Position numbers and translations under genes: made by a program | Part shown: one piece after another, positions 24,970 through 32,131 of the stretch | Position numbering within the stretch: position 1 is the stretch's first letter | How the letters are laid out: every line of letters begins with the position of its first letter | NCBI RefSeq assembly: GCF_008119785.1 | Contig: NZ_VSFA01000001.1 | Span: 496,001-560,000, forward strand | Length of the DNA: 64,000 nucleotides | DNA from: Micromonospora sp. MP36 | GTDB lineage: Bacteria > Actinomycetota > Actinomycetes > Mycobacteriales > Micromonosporaceae | Reading direction: 5' to 3' | Notes under the pieces: generated by a model | The model's input: only the letters and a program-made list of their open reading frames with translations | Databases searched by the model: none | What the model was told of the DNA's origin: nothing

Positions 24970-25373
24970 ACAGGCCAGCGGCCATGCAGGACATGGGTTG
25001 GCTGCTCACCAACTTCGCCGACAGCGTGGCGGGCATCGCCCACGTGGTGGCGGTGTCCGCGGACGGGCTGCTGCTCGCCTCCTCCCGCGACCTGCCGGCG
25101 GATCGAGCCGACCAGCTCGCCGCGATCACCTCCGGCGTGGTGAGCCTGACCGAAGGCGCCGCGCGGATGTTCAGCGCCGGCGGGGTGCTCCAGACGGTCA
25201 TCGAGATGGACAGCGGATACCTGTTCCTCATGTCCATCAGCGACGGTTCGTCGATGGCGGTGCTGGCCGCCCGCAGCTGCGACGTGGGCCAGGTGGGCTA
25301 CGAGATGGCGCTGCTGGTGGAGCGGGTCGGCCAGGCGCTGGTCCCGCTGCCGCGGGATGCCGTCCGGTCCTGA
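24966..25373 (+). CDS. Roadblock/LC7 protein, conservon CvnB
   Basis: A 135-residue roadblock/LC7 fold, with MGWLLTNFADSVAGIAHVVAVSADGLLLASS, an ITSGVVSLTEGAARMF helix, and strands ending in VLAARSCDVGQVGYEMALLVERV. In bacterial systems such proteins act with small Ras-like GTPases as regulators, here the product of 25783. ATG 24966 overlaps the kinase stop (ATGA), so it is translationally coupled to it. Confidence 0.93.
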   Translation: MNRPAAMQDMGWLLTNFADSVAGIAHVVAVSADGLLLASSRDLPADRADQLAAITSGVVSLTEGAARMFSAGGVLQTVIEMDSGYLFLMSISDGSSMAVLAARSCDVGQVGYEMALLVERVGQALVPLPRDAVRS

Positions 25374-25439
25374 CCGGCAATCGGTGTGACCTGGTGACCG
25401 GGAGCCGACCGGCTCCGTACGGAGGGAGGTGATCGCGAG

Positions 25440-25802
25440 ATGGAACCACGACGGGATCCGCGTGGGGCGCTGGTGCGACCGTACGCGGTCACCCGTGGCC
25501 GCACCGAGCCGTTGCAGAACATCGCGCTGGAGGCGGTGCTCTCGTGCACGCCCACACAGTCGGCCGAGGCGCGGTTCGCCGGGCACGACAAGTACCGCAT
25601 CGCCCTGGTCTGCGAGGGCCGCGCGCAGTCGCTCGCGGAGATCGCCGCGTACACCCGGATGCCGCTGGGCGTCACCCGGGTGCTGGTCGCCGACCTGGTG
25701 GCCGAGGGCCTGCTGACGCTACACACTGCCGCTCCGGCGACCGGGTTCCAGGAGCGAATGAACCTGCTGGGAAGGGTGCTAAGTGGACTTCGCGAACTAT
25801 GA
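25440..25802 (+). CDS. DUF742 winged-helix-like protein, conservon CvnC
   Basis: A 120-residue DUF742 protein with the family opening RGALVRPYAVTRGRTEP. Its helical middle (AEIAAYTRMPLGVTRVLVADLVAEGLLTLH) looks like a winged helix-turn-helix and may bind DNA or partners. It has its own strong ribosome site, GGAGGGAGG (25421-25429), 66 nt after CvnB, and overlaps the GTPase gene by 20 bp. Confidence 0.92.
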   Translation: MEPRRDPRGALVRPYAVTRGRTEPLQNIALEAVLSCTPTQSAEARFAGHDKYRIALVCEGRAQSLAEIAAYTRMPLGVTRVLVADLVAEGLLTLHTAAPATGFQERMNLLGRVLSGLREL

Positions 25803-26406
25803 CCCCGCCGGGGCGAGCCGCAGCCGGGAGATCATCTCCGCGAAGATCGTGATCGCGGGTGGCTTCGGGGTGGGCAAGACCACTCTGGTCGGCGCCATCT
25901 CCGAGATCACCCCGCTGACCACCGAGGCGCTGATGACCGCGGCCGGGGTGGGCATCGACGACCCGTCGAAGGTGCCGGGCAAGGAGACCACCACGGTCGC
26001 CATGGACTTCGGCCGCATCACCATGGCCCAGGACCTGATCCTCTACCTCTTCGGCACGCCGGGCCAGACCCGCTTCTGGTTCATGTGGGACGAGATCATC
26101 CGGGGTGCGGTGGGTGCCGCGGTGCTGGTGGACACCCGCCGGATCAGCGACGCCTTCGCCCCGCTGGACTACTTCGAGAACCGCAATCTGCCGTACGTGG
26201 TGGCGCTGAACCGGTTCGACGGCGCCCCGGTGTACGACCTGGAGGAGGTCCGCGAGTCGCTGTCGATCTCGCCTGACGTGCCGTTGGTGATGTGCGACGC
26301 CCGGCAGCGCGAGTCGGTCAAGCAGGTGCTGGTGACCGTGGTCGAGCACGCCATGCTCCGGCTGCAGGCCGAGCACGACCGGGGCTACCCCGCGTCGGTC
26401 GGCTGA
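25783..26406 (+). CDS. Ras-like GTPase, conservon CvnD
   Basis: A 207-residue MglA/Gtr-like small GTPase. G1 is GGFGVGKTTLV (about 25-34), G3 is FGTPGQTRFWFMWDE, and the G4 position reads NRFD instead of the usual NKxD. The Arg for Lys change is common in this family and may lower guanine specificity. It is the last gene of the four-gene conservon. GTG 25783 lies inside the DUF742 gene. Confidence 0.93.
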   Translation: MDFANYDPAGASRSREIISAKIVIAGGFGVGKTTLVGAISEITPLTTEALMTAAGVGIDDPSKVPGKETTTVAMDFGRITMAQDLILYLFGTPGQTRFWFMWDEIIRGAVGAAVLVDTRRISDAFAPLDYFENRNLPYVVALNRFDGAPVYDLEEVRESLSISPDVPLVMCDARQRESVKQVLVTVVEHAMLRLQAEHDRGYPASVG

Positions 26407-26438
26407 CCGGCGGCCCGTCCCGCGATCCGGCCACCGGC

Positions 26439-26516
26439 GCGGACGGCCGCTCCGATTAGCGGCCGCCGCGCGGGTCAGCGGACGGCCGCTCCGGTCGGCG
26501 GCCGCCGCGCCGGTCA
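26439..26516. repeat. 39-bp tandem repeat with hairpins between convergent genes
   Basis: Units 26439-26477 and 26478-26516 both start GCGGACGGCCGCTCCG and differ at about five positions. Each can fold (GCGGaCGGCCGC with GCGGCCGCCGC). Lying between the conservon and the minus-strand regulator, they probably act as a doubled bidirectional terminator. The second unit includes the regulator's stop codon. Confidence 0.75.
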
Positions 26517-27602
26517 GTCCACGCGGAGGCGGTAGCCGCGCTTGACCACGGTCTGCACCACCCGGGGGGCCTTCAGGCCGACCCGCAGCCGGGCGACCGC
26601 CATCTCCACGGCGTGCTCGTCCGCGCCCCGGGGCAGGGTACGCAGCAGGGCGGTGCGGGACAGCACCCTGCCGGGCGACGCGGCGAGCGCCCGCAGCACG
26701 GCCATCGGGGCCGGCGCGAGCGGACGCAGTTCCCCGTCCACCACGGCGGCGTGCCCGCGCAGCGTCAGCTGGTGCCCGCCGGCCCGTACGGTCACCGTCC
26801 GGCGCGGCAGCTCGTCCACGATCGTCCGGACCAGGGCGCCCAGCCGGGCCCGGCTCGGGGCGCTCACCGGCACCCCCCGCCGCACCAGCGGCTCGGCGGT
26901 GACCGCGCCGACGCAGCTGGCCAGCACGTCGCCCCGCAGCGCCGCGAGCACCGTCTCGGTACGGTCTCCGGCCGCCCGCAGCAGCGCCTCGGCGGCCGGG
27001 GCGGAGGTGAACGTGACCGCGTCGACCATCCGCCCCGCCACCAGGTCGATCAGCCGGTGCAGCGGCGCCGGGTCGGTCGGTGGCGCCCACCGGTAGACCG
27101 GCACCTCGATCACGGTGGCACCGGCCGCCTCCAGCGCCTCGGTGCACTCCGGCTGCCGCTCGCCGTGCAGCTGGAGGGCGATCACCTGGCCGGCCACCCC
27201 GCGCCGGACCAGATGGTCGACCACCTCGTCGCAGCTCTCCGAGGCCGGGGACCAGTGCTCGCGCAGCCCGGCGGCCCGGATCGCGCCGGTCGCCTTGGGG
27301 CCCCGGGCCACCACGTACGACCGGGAGAGCACACCGTGCAGCGGCTCGGCGAGCCCCCACCCCTCGGCCGCCTCCAGCCAGCCGCGCATCCCGATGCCGG
27401 TGTTGGCCATCAGCACGTCCGGTGGGCGGTCGAGGCAGGCCCGGGTGGCCTCGCGCAGGTCGGTGTCGTCGGCCAGCGGCACGATCCGCAGGGCGGGGGC
27501 GAGCACCACCCGCGCGCCGCGCCGCTGGAGCAGCGCGGCCAACTCGTCGCGTCGCCGGTCGGCGGTGACCCCGATGGTGAAGCCGGCCAGTTCCTCCCGC
27601 AT
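26514..27602 (-). CDS. Uroporphyrinogen-III-synthase/winged-helix fusion, NnaR-like nitrate regulator
   Basis: A 362-residue two-domain protein. Residues 1-255 have the HemD fold (FTIGVTADRRRDELAALLQRRG, QLHGERQPECTEALEAAG, AVTFTSAPAAEALLRAAG, ASCVGAVTAEPLVRRG). Residues from about 265 form an OmpR-type winged helix (LRPLAPAPMAVLRALAASPGRVLSRTALLRTL, VEMAVARLRVGL, VVKRGYRLRV). Streptomyces NnaR has this build and co-regulates nitrate genes with GlnR. The start overlaps the nirD stop by one base (TGATG), so it is the last gene of the nitrite reductase operon. Whether the HemD half is catalytic is unknown. Confidence 0.88.
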   Translation of the reverse strand: MREELAGFTIGVTADRRRDELAALLQRRGARVVLAPALRIVPLADDTDLREATRACLDRPPDVLMANTGIGMRGWLEAAEGWGLAEPLHGVLSRSYVVARGPKATGAIRAAGLREHWSPASESCDEVVDHLVRRGVAGQVIALQLHGERQPECTEALEAAGATVIEVPVYRWAPPTDPAPLHRLIDLVAGRMVDAVTFTSAPAAEALLRAAGDRTETVLAALRGDVLASCVGAVTAEPLVRRGVPVSAPSRARLGALVRTIVDELPRRTVTVRAGGHQLTLRGHAAVVDGELRPLAPAPMAVLRALAASPGRVLSRTALLRTLPRGADEHAVEMAVARLRVGLKAPRVVQTVVKRGYRLRVD

Positions 27603-27949
27603 CACTCCTCCTGTCGCAGCCGCACCTCGACCACCCCGTCCCGGCAGCGCACCTCGTGCCGCCGCAGCACCACGTCCGGGAGGTCCAGGCACCGCCCGGT
27701 CCCCAGCTCGTAGACCTGCTTGTGCAGCGGGGAGGCCAGCGTCGGCCTGCCACCGCGGCAGCCCACGATCCCCCGCGACATCACGTACGCACCGCCGACC
27801 GGGTCGAGGTTGTCGACCGCGTACAGCTCGCCGCCGGTGCGGAAGAGCGCCACCTGCACGCCGTCGACCAGCGCGGCCACCCCGCGATCGGGGTCCAGCC
27901 GGTCCAGTGGGCAGATCACGGTCCAGTCCACCATGGTCAGCGTGCTCAT
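27602..27949 (-). CDS. nirD: Nitrite reductase (NADH) small subunit NirD
   Basis: A 115-residue Rieske-fold protein (VICPLDRLDPDRGVAALVDG, VALFRTGGELYAVDNLDPVGGAYVMSRGIVG, SPLHKQVYELGTGRCLD). The two paired Cys-His iron ligands of true Rieske proteins are absent, as usual for NirD. It is the accessory subunit of the NirB nitrite reductase. ATG 27949 overlaps the nirB stop by 4 bp. Confidence 0.94.
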   Translation of the reverse strand: MSTLTMVDWTVICPLDRLDPDRGVAALVDGVQVALFRTGGELYAVDNLDPVGGAYVMSRGIVGCRGGRPTLASPLHKQVYELGTGRCLDLPDVVLRRHEVRCRDGVVEVRLRQEE

Positions 27950-30516
27950 CGGCGTACCTCCGGGAGGCCGAGCGCGACCGGCTGGCGGCGACGGTCGGCG
28001 CCGGCCCCCGGTGGCGTCCCACGCGGGGGCACCGGCTGGCCGCGTTCGACCGTGAACGCGATGGACGGGTCGGGCACGTCCGGGGCGTTGACGAAGGAGG
28101 TGAAGCGGCGCAACCGCTCCGGGTCCTCTAGCACGTCCCGCCACTCGTCCGAGTACGCGGCGACGTGCCGGGCCATCGCCGCGTCCAGGTCGGCGCAGAG
28201 CCCGAGCGAGTCGTCCACGATCACCGACCGCAGGTGGTCGAGGCCGCCCTCCATCGCCTCGAGCCAGGCGGCGGTGCGCTGCAACCGGTCGGCGGTGCGG
28301 ATGTAGTACATCAGGAATCTGTCGATCAGCGTGACCAGCTCGTCGGTGCGCAGATCGGTGGCGAACAGGTCGGCGTGCTGCGGCCGGAAGCCGCCGTTGC
28401 CGCCGAGGTAGAGGTTCCAGCCGGTCTCGGTGGCGATGATGCCGAAGTCCTTGCCGCGCGCCTCGGCGCACTCCCGGGCGCAGCCGGAGACCGCCGCCTT
28501 GAGCTTGTGCGGGGCGCGTAGCCCCCGGTAGCGCAGCTCCAGCGCCACGGCCAGCCCGACCGAGTCCTGCACCCCGTACCGGCACCAGGTCTCGCCGACG
28601 CAAGACTTCACCGTCCGCAGCGCCTTGCCGTACGCGTGACCGGACTCGAAACCGGCGTCGACCAGCCGGCGCCAGATCTGCGGGAGCTGCTCGACCCGCG
28701 CCCCGAACAGGTCGATCCGCTGCCCGCCGGTGATCTTGGTGTAGAGGCCGAAGTCCCGGGCCACCTCACCGATCACGATCAGCTTCTCCGGGGTGATCTC
28801 CCCGCCCGGGATCCGGGGCACCACCGAATAGCTGCCGTCCCGTTGCAGGTTGGCCAGGAAGTGGTCGTTGGTGTCCTGCAGCGACGCCTGCTCGCCGTCG
28901 AGCACGTGCCCGGTGCCGAGGGAGGCGAGGATCGAGGCCACCACCGGCTTGCAGATGTCGCAGCCGCGTCCCCGCCCGTGCTCGGCGATGAGCTGCGAGA
29001 ACGTGCGGATGCCGCGGACCCGGACGAGGTCGAACAGCTCCTGTCGGCTGGCGTCGAAGTGCTCGCAGAGCGCGGTGGACTGTCGCACCCCGGCCGCGTC
29101 GAGGAGCTGCTTCAACATCGGCACACAGGAGCCGCAGCTCGTACCGGCCCGGGTGCACGCCTTCAGCGCCGGCACGTCGGTCGCCCCGCCGGCGATCGCC
29201 GCGTCGATCTCCGCGCGGGTCACCGCGTTGCACGAGCAGACCTGCGTCGCGGCCGGCAGCGCGCCGACCCCGGCGGCCGCGCCGCCGGCCGGCGCCAGCA
29301 GGGCCAGCGGGGGAGCGGGCAGCGGCCCGCCGACACTCGCCCGCAGCGTCGGGTACGCGCTCGCATCGCCGACCAGCACCCCGCCGAGCAGCGTCTTCGC
29401 GTCGTCGGAGAGGACCAGCTTCGCGTACGTGTGGGTGGCCGGGTCGGTGAAGGTGACGTCGAGGCAGCCCGGGGTGCTGCCGTGCGCGTCGCCGAACGAG
29501 GCCACGTCCACGCCGAGCAGCTTGAGCTTGGTCGCGGTGTCCGCGCCGGGGAAGGTGGCCGCCCCGCCGAGCAGCCGGTCGGCGACCACCTCGGCGGTCG
29601 CGTACCCGGGGGCCACCAGGCCGTGGCAGGTGCCGTCCACCGCCGCGCACTCGCCGACCGCCCAGATCCGCTCGTCCGCCGTCCGGCAGGTGGCGTCGAC
29701 CAGCACCCCGCCGCGCGGCCCGAGCGGCAGGCCCGCCGCCCGGGCCAGCTCGTCCCGCGGCCGGATGCCGGCGGCCACCACGACCAGCTCCGCGTCGACC
29801 GTCCGGCCGTCGGTGAGTTCCAGAGCGGCGACCGCCCCGTCGGGGCCGGGGCGCAGTGCGGTGGTGGCCACCCCGAGGTACGGGGTGACGCCCAGCTCCT
29901 CGACGTAACGGCGGAGCATCGCCCCGCCCGCCTCGTCCACCTGCACCGGCATCAGCCGGGGCGCGAACTCCACCACGCTGGTGGCGAGGCCGAGCAGGCG
30001 CAGCGCGTTCGCCGCCTCCAGGCCGAGCAGGCCGCCGCCGATCACCGCCCCGGCCCGCCGGCCCCGGGCGTGCTCCCGGATCGCCGCCAGGTCGTCCAGC
30101 GTCCGGTAGACGAACACTCCTGGCAGGTCGGTGCCCGCCACCGGCGGGACGAAGGCGGACGACCCGGTGGCCAGCACCAACGCGTCGTACGGGTGCTCCC
30201 CGGCCGCGGTGAGCACCACCCGCCGCTCCCGGTCGATGCCGAGGGCCGGCTCGCCCAGCCGCAGCTCCACCCCGTCGTCGGGGGTGTGCAGGTTCAGCTC
30301 CTCCGCGCCGACCCCGTCGAAGAAGGCCGAGAGCCGCACCCGGTCGTACGCCGGCCGCCGCTCCTCGGCGAGCACCGTCACCCGCCAGCGCCGGTCGTGG
30401 TCCCGGGCGCGCAACGCCTCGACGAAGCGCTGCCCCACCATGCCGTTGCCGACCACGATCAACCTGCCGCCGCTCATGCCGGCACTCCGCTTCGCCGAGC
30501 GGTCCGAATCGCTCAT
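27946..30516 (-). CDS. nirB: Assimilatory nitrite reductase (NAD(P)H) large subunit NirB
   Basis: An 856-residue enzyme reducing nitrite to ammonium. An FAD/NAD(P)H domain starts with LIVVGNGMVGQRFVEAL. A BFD-type [2Fe-2S] region follows (CSCNAVT...CGSC). The sulfite/nitrite reductase part carries the siroheme-[4Fe-4S] ligands KSCVGETWC and SGCARECAEA. ATG 30516 has a strong GGAGGTGA site and overlaps the stop of the 56-codon ORF. The length is normal. About 40 residues at the C-terminus are Pro/Arg-rich. Confidence 0.97.
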   Translation of the reverse strand: MSDSDRSAKRSAGMSGGRLIVVGNGMVGQRFVEALRARDHDRRWRVTVLAEERRPAYDRVRLSAFFDGVGAEELNLHTPDDGVELRLGEPALGIDRERRVVLTAAGEHPYDALVLATGSSAFVPPVAGTDLPGVFVYRTLDDLAAIREHARGRRAGAVIGGGLLGLEAANALRLLGLATSVVEFAPRLMPVQVDEAGGAMLRRYVEELGVTPYLGVATTALRPGPDGAVAALELTDGRTVDAELVVVAAGIRPRDELARAAGLPLGPRGGVLVDATCRTADERIWAVGECAAVDGTCHGLVAPGYATAEVVADRLLGGAATFPGADTATKLKLLGVDVASFGDAHGSTPGCLDVTFTDPATHTYAKLVLSDDAKTLLGGVLVGDASAYPTLRASVGGPLPAPPLALLAPAGGAAAGVGALPAATQVCSCNAVTRAEIDAAIAGGATDVPALKACTRAGTSCGSCVPMLKQLLDAAGVRQSTALCEHFDASRQELFDLVRVRGIRTFSQLIAEHGRGRGCDICKPVVASILASLGTGHVLDGEQASLQDTNDHFLANLQRDGSYSVVPRIPGGEITPEKLIVIGEVARDFGLYTKITGGQRIDLFGARVEQLPQIWRRLVDAGFESGHAYGKALRTVKSCVGETWCRYGVQDSVGLAVALELRYRGLRAPHKLKAAVSGCARECAEARGKDFGIIATETGWNLYLGGNGGFRPQHADLFATDLRTDELVTLIDRFLMYYIRTADRLQRTAAWLEAMEGGLDHLRSVIVDDSLGLCADLDAAMARHVAAYSDEWRDVLEDPERLRRFTSFVNAPDVPDPSIAFTVERGQPVPPRGTPPGAGADRRRQPVALGLPEVRR

Positions 30517-30683
30517 CGCGTCACCTCCACCGCGTCGCGATCTCTTTCCTGACCGGCACCGGATCCTCCGGCCGGCCGCCGTGGCGTCGTTGCCGCGGCG
30601 CCCGGTTCCCGGGCCGTCGTCGCCGTCCCGCCGGGCGCCGGGCTCCGTCGCCCGGGTCGTCGCCCCACCCCGAGCCCGGTCAT
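30513..30683 (-). CDS. Possible 56-residue linker ORF between the reductase genes
   Basis: The ORF starts at an ATG overlapping the upstream reductase stop and ends with a TGA overlapping the nirB start, both as exact ATGA joins. The peptide (MTGLGVGRRPGRRSPAPGG...) is basic, of low complexity and unlike any family I know. It may be a true small protein, or only a coupling ORF that carries ribosomes across the 163-nt gap. Confidence 0.35.
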   Translation of the reverse strand: MTGLGVGRRPGRRSPAPGGTATTAREPGAAATTPRRPAGGSGAGQERDRDAVEVTR

Positions 30684-32131
30684 CGCGACACCACCGGCTC
30701 GGCCCCGGCGAGCCAGTCGGCGATGCCGGCGACCGCGTCCCGGCAGCCGCCGCAGCCGGTCGCGGCCCGGGTGGCCGCCGACAGCTCCTCGACCGTCCGG
30801 GCGCCGGCGCGCCAGCACGCCACCAGCGCGCCCTTGCGGACGTCGTTGCACTGACACACCGTGGCCGCGTCCGGCATCAGGGCCGGAGACGCGGCGGGAG
30901 CGGCCGGGGCGGGGCCGAACGCCCGCCCGAGCAGCAGCGACCGCCGGTCCGCCGGCACCGGGGCGCCCCGGTCGAAGAGCTGCACCACCGTGCCGACGGC
31001 CGGGTTGTCGCCGAGCAGGATGGCCCCGGTCAACCGGTCGTCGCGGATCCGCAGCCGGGCGTACGTGCCCCGGGCCGGGTCGGCGAAGGTGAGCTCCTCG
31101 GCCGGGCCACCGTGGACGGTGCCGTCGGCCGGCGTGGCGCCGGTGGCGTCGCCCATCGCGGCCAGGTCGATGCCGGCCGCCTTGAGCCGGGTCACAACCG
31201 GCCGGGGCCGGTACCGGGCGAGCGGGTCCTCCCCGGCCAGCACCTGCGCCACCACCCGGGCCTGCGCCCAGGCCGGGGCGACCAGCCCGGTCAGCTCCCC
31301 GTCGTGCTGGGCGCAGTCGCCGATCGCCGAGATGCGCCGGTCACTGGTCCGCAGCCGGTCGTCCACCACCACGCCCCGGTCCACCGCCAGCCCGGCCGCG
31401 CCGGCCAGCGCGGTGTCGGGGCGTACGCCGCAGGAGAGGACCAGCAGGTCGGCGTGGAGCGACCGGCCGTCGGCGAGGTCGAGGCGGACCCCGTCGGCGT
31501 CGGCGGCCACCCCGGTCGCCGGAACGGCCAGCGCGGTCCGTACGCCGAGCCCGGCGAGGGTGTCGGCGAGCACCGCCCCGGCGGCCGGGTCGAGCTGCCG
31601 TTCCATCAGCCACCCGGTCGGGTGCACCACGGTCACGTCCAGCCCCCGGGCGGCGAGTCCCCGGGCCGCCTCCAGCCCGAGCAGCCCGCCGCCGAGCACC
31701 AGGGCGCGGCGGGCGCCCCGGGCGGCGGCGAGGATCCGTCGGCAGTCGTCCAGCGTGCGGAACGGGATCACCCGGTCGGGCAGCGGGTGGAGCCCGGGCA
31801 GCGGCGGCACCAGGGCCCGGCTGCCGGTGGCGAGGACCAGGTGGTCGTAGCCGTGCCGGTCCCCGTCGGCGGTGCACACCTCCCGGGCGACCCGGTCGAT
31901 CGCGGTGACCGCCACCCCGGTCCGGACGTCCACGCCCTGCCCGGCGGCCTCGGTCAGCTCCACGTCCGGCTCGCCGATCTTCCCGGCCAGCAGGGTGGAC
32001 AGCATGATCCGGTTGTACGCCCGGTGCGGCTCCGCCCCGAGCACGGTGATCTTCCGGTCCCCGCCCCGGGCGTGCAGTTCGGCGGCGATCCGCGCGCCCG
32101 CCATCCCGTAGTCGACGATGACGATCCTCAT
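30680..32131 (-). CDS. NAD(P)/FAD oxidoreductase with BFD iron-sulfur domain, nitrate reductase electron-transfer subunit
   Basis: A 483-residue flavoprotein. The FAD motif is VIVDYGMAGARIAAEL, unusual in having VDYGMAG rather than GxGxxG. The NAD(P)H motif is ALVLGGGLLGLEAARGL, with ISAIGDCAQHDG for the flavin. At the C-terminus the [2Fe-2S] ligands CQCN...CGGC form a BFD domain. It matches NasB/NasC-type proteins that feed electrons to the molybdenum nitrate reductase. ATG 32131 overlaps the nasA stop (ATGA). Confidence 0.9.
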   Translation of the reverse strand: MRIVIVDYGMAGARIAAELHARGGDRKITVLGAEPHRAYNRIMLSTLLAGKIGEPDVELTEAAGQGVDVRTGVAVTAIDRVAREVCTADGDRHGYDHLVLATGSRALVPPLPGLHPLPDRVIPFRTLDDCRRILAAARGARRALVLGGGLLGLEAARGLAARGLDVTVVHPTGWLMERQLDPAAGAVLADTLAGLGVRTALAVPATGVAADADGVRLDLADGRSLHADLLVLSCGVRPDTALAGAAGLAVDRGVVVDDRLRTSDRRISAIGDCAQHDGELTGLVAPAWAQARVVAQVLAGEDPLARYRPRPVVTRLKAAGIDLAAMGDATGATPADGTVHGGPAEELTFADPARGTYARLRIRDDRLTGAILLGDNPAVGTVVQLFDRGAPVPADRRSLLLGRAFGPAPAAPAASPALMPDAATVCQCNDVRKGALVACWRAGARTVEELSAATRAATGCGGCRDAVAGIADWLAGAEPVVSR

